Of a stretch of DNA of 19,634 nucleotides, positions 1 through 5,134 are shown in pieces; position 1 is the stretch's first letter, and every line of letters starts with the position of its first letter. The notes beneath the pieces were generated by a model. The model was given only the letters and a program-made list of their open reading frames with translations. It searched no databases and was not told the origin of the DNA. Made by a program: the position numbers and the translations under genes. The stretch is taken from assembly GCA_035513275.1 (NCBI GenBank), contig DATKCJ010000131.1:1-19634 (forward strand). The letters run 5' to 3'. Source of the DNA: DATKCJ01 sp035513275 (GTDB lineage: Bacteria > Verrucomicrobiota > Verrucomicrobiia > Opitutales > Opitutaceae).

Positions 1-138
1 GGCGGGTTCATGATGCGGTGCGATGTTCGCGAACGGGCGCATCCTGGGAGATTTGTTGGACCGGACGTTCGCCGGAACACATCGCCTGGGGCATACGGCC
101 CCGGCAATCCACCGTGGTTTTCTCCAAACTCGGTTGGC

Positions 139-207
139 AGATCCCGCACTCGCGGGATCATTCTGGATGCTGTCGCTGAGCTGCTTTCAGAGAACGGCGT
201 CGAGGCT
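139..207 (+). pseudogene. Possible remnant of a TetR-family regulator N-terminus
   Basis: The plus-strand frame here reads TRGIILDAVAELLSENGVEA, which looks like the first helix of a TetR/AcrR DNA-binding domain (family pattern: R..IL.AA..L..E.G.EA). Downstream, the expected helix-turn-helix (I A..AGVS.G..Y.HF) is absent in all three plus frames, and the frame stops at 279. If real, this is a decayed fragment. A perfect 8-bp hairpin (GATCCCGC, loop ACTC, GCGGGATC; 140-159) overlaps its start and has no T-run. The match is short and could be chance. Nothing else that can be supported lies in positions 1-254. Confidence 0.2.
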
Positions 208-254
208 GGCCAGCCCGCCGCGCGCCGGCAAACCGTTTTTTCGCGCCGCGTGTG

Positions 255-641
255 TCATAGCCGCGAGGGCACGTCGTAAGTCGTTATCTCAAGCGGGCGA
301 CCGTCGGGATCGTTGAAGTAGATCGAATGCGAGATTTCGTGATCCTGAAACTCGAATAGTATTCCGTGTCGCGTGAGATCGCGCTGCGCCTCTGCAAACT
401 CTGCCTGCGTCGCCGCGTTGAACGCGAGGTGGTTGAATCCCGGTCGCTGCGCGGCGGGCTGTGGCGCGCCGTGCATCGGGAAGAGCGCGAGATACGTCGC
501 GCCGAGTTTCAGAAACACCGGCACGCCGCCCCACTGCCCGGCAAAGACGTTCTCGAAGCCGAGTACGTCGACATACCAGTCGCGCGTCGCCTGGACGGAG
601 ACGCAGCTAAGCGCGACGTGATCGATTCCTCTGAGCCGCAT
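255..641 (-). CDS. VOC-family (glyoxalase/bleomycin-resistance fold) protein
   Basis: This is a 128-residue single-domain protein of the vicinal oxygen chelate superfamily, whose members use a metal to act on small molecules or bind antibiotics. Visible metal-ligand candidates are His8 in IDHVALS, His71 in GFNHLAF and Glu118 in PLEITTYD. The DPDGRPLEI segment near the end is typical of the fold. The start at 641 was chosen because the conserved strand follows it directly; a longer frame from 680 would add 13 residues of poor resemblance. No strong Shine-Dalgarno is visible. It is the last of four small minus-strand genes and lies 60 bp after the ABM-like gene. The substrate cannot be told from sequence: glyoxalase I, dioxygenase and fosfomycin-resistance proteins all share this fold. 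The family call is secure and the function open. Confidence 0.85.
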   Translation of the reverse strand: MRLRGIDHVALSCVSVQATRDWYVDVLGFENVFAGQWGGVPVFLKLGATYLALFPMHGAPQPAAQRPGFNHLAFNAATQAEFAEAQRDLTRHGILFEFQDHEISHSIYFNDPDGRPLEITTYDVPSRL

Positions 642-701
642 GGCGGCGATTCTCGAGAGGACAATCGCCGCGCGCAACAACGGGCGCGAACACCGCGCCT
701 T

Positions 702-1097
702 CTACCGCCGGAATCCGCACTCGAGCACGAAGAACTGTGGCGAGAACGGCGCAAATGGCCCACGCAACTTCGCCAGCTCCGCCTCAGGACCGTGGACTTC
801 AAGGCGCGTCATCTTCACGTGCGTGAGTAGTTCGCCGAGCGCCTCACTGACGTTGGCGACGTGCGTGAGCACAGCCTCGGCGTTGGCGTAACCTTCGCGG
901 CAGTGCGCGATGTTTCCGTTGAAGCTGAATCCGTAGTAGAGGCATCCGGGCTCTTTCAGCGCCGACGCGACGAACGCGTCACACTTCGCCTCGAATGCCG
1001 CCATGTAGTCGTCCGGAACTTCGAAGTAGGGGACGACGGTGCAGCAGGTATCTTCGGTGGTCATGAAATCCGAGTGCGCGATCGTCGCCGATCGCAT
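702..1097 (-). CDS. Small ABM-like (dimeric alpha-beta barrel) protein
   Basis: This 131-residue protein resembles the antibiotic biosynthesis monooxygenase-like family, a ferredoxin-like dimeric barrel found in small cofactor-free oxygenases and in many uncharacterised proteins. Family-like signs are an opening beta strand (TVVPYFEVPDDYMAAFEAKCDAFV), the EPGCLYYGFSFNG segment that matches the family's 'EpGcl.y.f..d' pattern, the REGYANAEAVLTHV helix, and a closing strand QFFVLECGFRR. The ATG at 1097 has an AGGA close upstream; a second ATG at 1064 (MTTEDTCC) is equally possible and sits nearer the conserved core. It lies between the cupin and VOC genes on the same strand, with gaps of 60-70 bp. 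Joint transcription is plausible but unproven. The substrate is unknown. Confidence 0.75.
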   Translation of the reverse strand: MRSATIAHSDFMTTEDTCCTVVPYFEVPDDYMAAFEAKCDAFVASALKEPGCLYYGFSFNGNIAHCREGYANAEAVLTHVANVSEALGELLTHVKMTRLEVHGPEAELAKLRGPFAPFSPQFFVLECGFRR

Positions 1098-1167
1098 CCG
1101 TTCCTGGGTAGGGTTTCCTGTTGATTGACAAGTCGCCTGCCGTGGAGGAGAGCGCTTCGAAGAGCTC

Positions 1168-1554
1168 TCAGCCAGCGAGCTGGCGAGCGAGGTGTTCGAC
1201 TACCCGGCAATGCTCAACCTCGGGGCTGAAGAGAATGACCTCGGCATCCTTTCCCACCTTCACAGTGTGTCCCGGAGGCCAATAGAAAATGTCGCCGCCT
1301 GCCACCGTCTCGGTCGAGCCGTCTTTGTAAGTGACGGTGATTTCACCCTCGATCAGGTAGCCCCAGTGCGGCGACTGGCAGAGATCGTCCTCGAGGCCCT
1401 TTAGGAGCGGGGAAATATCGGTTCCGGCAGCCAATGAGAAATACTCACCAGCCATACGGCCGTAGCCGGATACGTCGCCGAAGTTCAAGAGCTGACGAGC
1501 TATTGCGCCGGGGACGTTGATTGCTGCGGGTATGTCAACCTTGGGCATGTGCAT
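1168..1554 (-). CDS. Cupin-domain protein
   Basis: This is a 128-residue single-domain cupin (small beta barrel). Motif 1 appears as SPHWGYLIEGEITV, giving His63 and Glu69, but the usual second histidine of the H-x-H pair is Gly65. Motif 2 appears as GDIFYWPPGHTVKV with His96. Three of the four usual metal ligands are therefore present, so metal binding is possible but incomplete. The start at 1554 is well supported: AAGGAGA lies 7 bases upstream, which rules out an open frame that extends to 1644. It lies 70 bp upstream of the ABM-like gene on the same strand. No substrate can be assigned; such stand-alone cupins are found among isomerases, dioxygenases and sugar-binding proteins. Confidence 0.8.
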   Translation of the reverse strand: MHMPKVDIPAAINVPGAIARQLLNFGDVSGYGRMAGEYFSLAAGTDISPLLKGLEDDLCQSPHWGYLIEGEITVTYKDGSTETVAGGDIFYWPPGHTVKVGKDAEVILFSPEVEHCRVVEHLARQLAG

Positions 1555-1561
1555 GGCGAAG

Positions 1562-1568
1562 TCTCCTT
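1562..1568 (-). promoter_or_regulatory. Shine-Dalgarno of the cupin gene
   Basis: On the minus strand AAGGAGA ends 7 bases before the ATG at 1554. It is one of the few clear ribosome-binding sites in the window. It fixes the cupin start and shows that the longer frame (to 1644) is not the gene. Confidence 0.75.
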
Positions 1569-1684
1569 TTTTGGGGTGATGGCTTGACGGCCCGGGACGG
1601 GGTAGAGCCGGGTTCGAAAGTGTGCCGGCCCGGAGAAATGACAACCGGATTGACTCAGTCGGAACGGATCGCGAACGCCCTCCG

Positions 1685-2392
1685 TTATCCCGCGAGCAGC
1701 CCTGCGATCAAGCTTCGGTAGCCGCGCTCCTTGAGGTCGGTCACCAGTTTCTGGTCGTTTGCCGCGCGCGACCAGCCGCTGTTGTAGTTGTAGTCGCTGT
1801 AGACTTCGGGCGTGAGCATCCGCCAGTTGCCGGTGGCGACATCGAGCACGAGAGCCTTGAGGCGGATGCGCATCTGCTGCTTCTGGTCGGGCACGAAGAA
1901 GCCGACGACCGGCTCGCAGGAGAGCGCCTTGCCGTCCTTGTTCTCCTGCGCGGACTCGAGCACACCCCAATAGCACACGATGTGGCGGTAGCCACCCTGC
2001 GCCGCGCGGAGCCGGAGCGATTGCGACATACCCTCCTTCTCCGCCGGCGGGATTCCCGAGAATGGCGCGACGTCAAAATACTTCGACGCCTCCTCGAGCA
2101 TCGCGTTATCGGCCACGGGCGCGCCCGACTGGATGAGAAGCACCTTGTCGCCGCGCTTGAGCGAAGGCGCCACCGCTGCGTCCAGCGCCTTCGCGATATT
2201 GATCTTGGAGGCGTCCTGACTTGGCGCGGCGCCGAGGATGTCGAGTTCCGTGAGTTCGCCGCGGTAGAGCGGGCTTCCGCCTCCGCTGCCGCCCCAGCCA
2301 TAGGAGTGGCGGTATCCTGAATCCGAAATCGAGCGGGTTTCACAACCGGCGAGCAGCAACGCGACCAAGAACAGCGGGATCAGTGTTTTCAT
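1685..2392 (-). CDS. Predicted lipoprotein of unknown function
   Basis: This 235-residue protein has a clear lipoprotein signal: MKTLIPLFLVALLLAGC, with the lipidated Cys at residue 17, so it is probably membrane-anchored outside the cytoplasm. The mature part starts with a Gly/Ser-rich stretch (SYGWGGSGGGSP), followed by an alpha/beta domain. Stretches such as KINIAKALDAAVAPSLKRGD and a later LKALVLDVATGNWRMLTPEVYSD (in part) suggest a compact domain that assembles on the envelope. I do not recognise the family. It sits 184 bp downstream of the histidine phosphatase gene and 130 bp upstream of the cupin gene, all on the minus strand; the gaps make a shared transcript uncertain. No strong Shine-Dalgarno precedes the ATG. 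Confidence 0.8.
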   Translation of the reverse strand: MKTLIPLFLVALLLAGCETRSISDSGYRHSYGWGGSGGGSPLYRGELTELDILGAAPSQDASKINIAKALDAAVAPSLKRGDKVLLIQSGAPVADNAMLEEASKYFDVAPFSGIPPAEKEGMSQSLRLRAAQGGYRHIVCYWGVLESAQENKDGKALSCEPVVGFFVPDQKQQMRIRLKALVLDVATGNWRMLTPEVYSDYNYNSGWSRAANDQKLVTDLKERGYRSLIAGLLAG

Positions 2393-2576
2393 GGATTAAC
2401 GAGAACGCCGTATGACCCGCCGTGGTGGTCCGATGTTCAATCGATCCGGCGAGCGCGCGTCTTTCGGCTCAGGAAACTCAGAAGACTTATGTGGATTTCC
2501 AGTGAGCCTTATCGCCTGCGAACCCGATACCTCGCGCGATCACGGAGACGCGTTCGGCACTCGCCGCAGAGGCACG

Positions 2577-3131
2577 TCAACCTTGGACGGCGTTGCGCCG
2601 CAATACGTATTCCCAGCCAGGTTTCCAGTCGAAGGGCGCATCGACCGTTTGTTCGAGCGGCACACCGAGGATCAGCTTGTCGAGCGCCCAGCGCGTGGCC
2701 GTGTGCCCGATGATCAACACGCGCTTGCCGTCCCACGCGGCGGCGAGCTCGGCGAGGAAGAGTTCGACGTCCGCGGTCACTTCATTGAACGACTGCCCGT
2801 CCGGATACGGCGTCGCGATATGCGCCACGCGCGTGCCGCGGAGGTCCGCCGAGAGGCAGCCGTTGAGATCGCCGTAGTCGCACTCGCGAAGGCGCGAATC
2901 GGGCAGGATCGGCACACCGGTGCCGCCGAAGGCGATGACGGCTGTCTCAACGGCGCGCGCGAGGTCGGATGGAAACACCGCGGAGATGCGATCATGCAGT
3001 CGGCGATCGCCGAGCTCGCGCGCAAGCTCGCGGCCGCGTGATGACAATTTGCCGGGCAGCCACCCGCTCGCGATGCCGCGCTCATTGTCCTCGGTGAGCG
3101 AGTGGGTTTCGAAAATGATCGAGACGCTCAT
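2577..3131 (-). CDS. Histidine phosphatase superfamily protein (THS variant)
   Basis: This 184-residue protein has the phosphoglycerate mutase-like fold, where a histidine is phosphorylated transiently during removal or transfer of phosphate. Landmarks are His10 (nucleophile) in ETHSLTEDN, Arg59 in PSDLARAVETA (phosphate pocket), Glu83 in RLRECDYGDLNG (acid) and His143 in IIGHTATRWALD. The usual RHG triplet is replaced by THS, so the first pocket arginine is missing. I recall a subfamily with this THS/'DNE.GIA.GWLPG' signature, so it is probably inherited rather than a mutation. The substrate is unknown. It is transcribed away from the PPK2 gene. The start at 3131 gives the family's normal N-terminus. 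Confidence 0.88.
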   Translation of the reverse strand: MSVSIIFETHSLTEDNERGIASGWLPGKLSSRGRELARELGDRRLHDRISAVFPSDLARAVETAVIAFGGTGVPILPDSRLRECDYGDLNGCLSADLRGTRVAHIATPYPDGQSFNEVTADVELFLAELAAAWDGKRVLIIGHTATRWALDKLILGVPLEQTVDAPFDWKPGWEYVLRRNAVQG

Positions 3132-3401
3132 GTGGCGCGGGTTGCGGCGTGTGACGCGGACTCGCGTAGAATGCAGACCATGCCACGGCGTGGAATCATG
3201 AATCTGCCGGAGCCGAAGTCGACAGTGATGGAGACAGCCGGTTCACCGTGGTGTCGGCGCGGGTCGGGCGAGGGTGGCGCGGCCCGCCGGATTCGCTCGG
3301 TGACGATCGCGTGAAATCTCCCCGCGACTTACGCCGGCGATGCGCCGCCGCTTGACTGCCCATGCCGCCCGCGCGTTGCATGGGCGCGCAACTTGAACGC
3401 C
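3132..3401. other. Divergent intergenic region (phosphatase / PPK2)
   Basis: This 270-bp gap separates the divergent starts of the histidine phosphatase and PPK2. It must hold both promoters, but I see no convincing pair. The best plus-strand candidate is TTGCGG (3142-3147) with TAGAAT (3167-3172); the 19-bp spacing is too long to be persuasive. A 44-codon plus-strand frame follows (3180-3314, ATG start), but its product resembles nothing and has no ribosome-binding site. No repeats of the GTAG class are present here. Confidence 0.4.
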
Positions 3402-4334
3402 ATGGAGCCGGACGACCTGATTTCACGAGACGAAAAACTGATCCTGCGGATCCACAAGGACCTCATCGACGATTACGACGAGGAACTCGAGATGGAGCGC
3501 GAGGACTGGGAGAAGCTGACGCCCGACGCGCCGCTTCGCCCGCTCGCGCACGACTCGAACAGCGCCCAGCGCAGCCGCTATTTCAAGGAACTCTTCCGCC
3601 TCCAAGGCGAACTCGTGAAGATGCACGACTGGATCGTCGAGACCGGGCACCGACTCGTCGTCGTGTTCGAAGGGCGAGACGCCGCCGGCAAGGGCGGCGT
3701 GATCAAGCGCATCACCCAGCGGCTCAACCCGCGCGTCGCGCGAACTGTCGCGCTGCCCGCGCCCTCGGACCGCGAGAAGACGCAGTGGTATTTCCAGCGC
3801 TACATCGCGCACCTTCCAGCGGCGGGCGAGATGGTGCTCTTCGATCGGAGCTGGTATAACCGCGCCGGAGTCGAGCGCGTGATGGGCTTTTGCACCGACG
3901 CCGAATACGAGGAGTTCTTCCGCGCGGTGCCGGAGTTCGAGCGCATGCTCATCCGCTCGGGCATCCAGTTGATCAAATACTGGTTTTCTATCTCGGACGA
4001 GGAGCAGGAGTTCCGTTTCCGCTGCCGGATCAACGATCCGTTCAAGCAGTGGAAGCTCAGCCCGATGGACGTCGAGTCACGCCGCCGTTGGGAACTCTAC
4101 ACGAAGGCGAAGGAAGTCATGTTCGAGCGCACGCACCTGAAGGACACGCCGTGGTGGGTCGTGCAGGGCGTCGACAAGAAGAAGGCGCGGCTCAACTGCA
4201 TCCACCACCTGCTCTCACAGGTGAATTACCAGCCGGTCGAGCACGAGCCCGTCGTGCTGCCGCCGCGCGTGCACCATCCCAATTACCATCGCGAGCCGAT
4301 CCCGCCGAAGATGATCGTGCCGGAGATTTACTGA
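3402..4334 (+). CDS. ppk2: Polyphosphate kinase 2 (PPK2)
   Basis: PPK2 enzymes move phosphate between polyphosphate and nucleotides in the cytoplasm; many run preferentially from polyphosphate towards NDP or NMP. This 310-residue protein shows the whole catalytic domain: Walker A GRDAAGKGG (91-99), the lid region RVARTVALPAPSDREKTQWY (from 111), and the Walker B-like block FDRSWYNRAGVERVMGF (147-163). QRYIAHLPAAGEMVLFDRSW and later DPFKQWKLSPMD (212-223) are family hallmarks. Length and a single domain fit the class I-type short form. The ATG at 3402 is preferred to an in-frame TTG at 3393; neither has a clear Shine-Dalgarno. It is the only plus-strand gene in the left half and stands alone. 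Donor and acceptor preference cannot be read with certainty from sequence. Confidence 0.95.
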   Translation: MEPDDLISRDEKLILRIHKDLIDDYDEELEMEREDWEKLTPDAPLRPLAHDSNSAQRSRYFKELFRLQGELVKMHDWIVETGHRLVVVFEGRDAAGKGGVIKRITQRLNPRVARTVALPAPSDREKTQWYFQRYIAHLPAAGEMVLFDRSWYNRAGVERVMGFCTDAEYEEFFRAVPEFERMLIRSGIQLIKYWFSISDEEQEFRFRCRINDPFKQWKLSPMDVESRRRWELYTKAKEVMFERTHLKDTPWWVVQGVDKKKARLNCIHHLLSQVNYQPVEHEPVVLPPRVHHPNYHREPIPPKMIVPEIY

Positions 4335-4348
4335 GCGCGTGGCGGATG

Positions 4349-4423
4349 GTAGGGCAGGTCTTTCGCAGACCGTGAGCCCGCCGAACGGCGACCTGCCGAC
4401 GCGGGTCAATAGACCCGCGCTAC
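4349..4423. repeat. REPIN-like element (GTAG...CTAC)
   Basis: The element begins GTAG and ends CTAC in the gap between the converging PPK2 and H1-like genes. Its right half is a perfect 8-bp hairpin, CGCGGGTC, loop AATA, GACCCGCG, directly followed by CTAC. Its left half, GTAGGGCAGGTC, can pair with GACCTGCC at 4390-4397. In reverse complement, the 15155-15214 element shares this order of arms (GGCAGGTC first, GCGGGTC second), so the two are related copies. A 12-nt palindrome GACCCGCGGGTC follows at 4429-4440. Confidence 0.75.
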
Positions 4424-4443
4424 TTTCCGACCCGCGGGTCCAT

Positions 4444-4872
4444 TTATACCTTCGGCACCTCTTGCGCTGGCGCGGGCGGCGCCGACTCGGGGCGGTTGCC
4501 AGGAATCTCCACTTTCACCGGCGCGACCGCGACCCTCTGCGCAACCTTTGTCGGCGCGGCTGCTGACTTGCGCGTGTTTGAAGGCATCGACTTTGGGAGA
4601 GCGGGTTTTGGTGCAAGCTTTGCGGCGCGTTTCTTCGCGCTCTTGCGACGCCTTGCGATCGCGGCGAGTTCCTTCTTCAACTTCTGAGCTGCTTTGCGCG
4701 CTTTCTTCGCGGCCTTCCTGGCATCCTTGTATTTCTGCTTGGCGTTCTTGAGCGTGAGCTTGACGAGCTTCGCGTGCTTTTTGGCAGCGTCAGCCTGCTT
4801 CTCGGCGAGAGCGATCGCGTCGAGGAGCTTCTTTCGGGCAGGTGAGACCGGGCGGGAGGTTTTCCTTTTCAT
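4444..4872 (-). CDS. Lys/Ala-rich histone-H1-like protein
   Basis: This 142-residue basic protein has a long Lys/Ala-rich helix (about residues 12-90, with runs such as KAAKKARKAAQKLKKELAA), likely coiled coil, followed by a Pro/Ala/Val-rich tail ending PPAPAQEVPKV. Composition is like eukaryotic H1 C-terminal tails and bacterial H1-like proteins (Hc1/Hc2, AlgP types), which bind DNA by charge. Low complexity makes homology hard to prove, and a structural coiled-coil role is possible. The start at 4872 is chosen because a longer frame (to 5103) runs through two palindromic repeats that would be unlikely to code. No Shine-Dalgarno is clear. About 50-70 bp upstream the minus strand carries the direct repeat GTAACATTTGTAAC (4925-4938), a possible regulatory site. 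Confidence 0.7.
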   Translation of the reverse strand: MKRKTSRPVSPARKKLLDAIALAEKQADAAKKHAKLVKLTLKNAKQKYKDARKAAKKARKAAQKLKKELAAIARRRKSAKKRAAKLAPKPALPKSMPSNTRKSAAAPTKVAQRVAVAPVKVEIPGNRPESAPPAPAQEVPKV

Positions 4873-4961
4873 CGGGGTTTCGACGATGTCTAGCCCGCGC
4901 TCCCGGCTGCGCAACAGCCCAATTGTTACAAATGTTACGGACGGTGCGGGTCTCTGATGCC

Positions 4962-4995
4962 GGAGGTAGGAGCCCGCAAGCGGGCTCCTACCTCC
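4962..4995. repeat. Perfect 34-bp palindrome with GTAG/CTAC
   Basis: The two 16-base arms, GGAGGTAGGAGCCCGC and GCGGGCTCCTACCTCC, are perfect reverse complements around AA. The inner part starts GTAG (4966) and ends CTAC (4991), matching the REP head rule seen at the other loci. It would fold as one strong hairpin. It lies upstream of the H1-like gene and downstream of the phytase-like gene, and could also act as a bidirectional terminator although it lacks a T-run. Confidence 0.75.
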
Positions 4996-5034
4996 AGGGC
5001 AGAAGGGAAGCGGCCGTTCGTGTTGCCACGCGAA

Positions 5035-5098
5035 AGCCCGCCCGCCGGTCTTAGCCTCCTTTGCCGAAGGCATTGGAGGGCGGACGGGCGGGCGGGCT
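5035..5098. repeat. GC-rich hairpin element, different class
   Basis: Arms AGCCCGCCCGCC (5035-5046) and GGCGGGCGGGCT (5087-5098) pair perfectly over 12 bp. Between them lies a second hairpin: CCTCC, GCCGAAGGC, then GGAGG. A similar inner motif (GCC-aa-GGC between CCGCC and GGCGG arms) occurs at 10336-10361. It has no GTAG head, so it is a separate repeat class. It follows the phytase-like gene closely and may serve as its transcript end. Confidence 0.65.
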
Positions 5099-5134
5099 CG
5101 CACTTGGATGCAATAAACCAGACAAACCCGGGGC

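Noticed and set aside
1148..1169. GAGAGC...GCTCTC hairpin at the end of the cupin gene
   Set aside because: Only 6 bp, overlaps the stop codon and has no T-run; not supportable as a terminator.
3180..3314. Possible 44-codon gene upstream of PPK2
   Set aside because: No ribosome-binding site, no recognisable product and no support beyond an open frame.
4873..5103. N-terminal extension of the H1-like protein
   Set aside because: It crosses two strong palindromes, and its composition is unlike the Lys/Ala-rich body.
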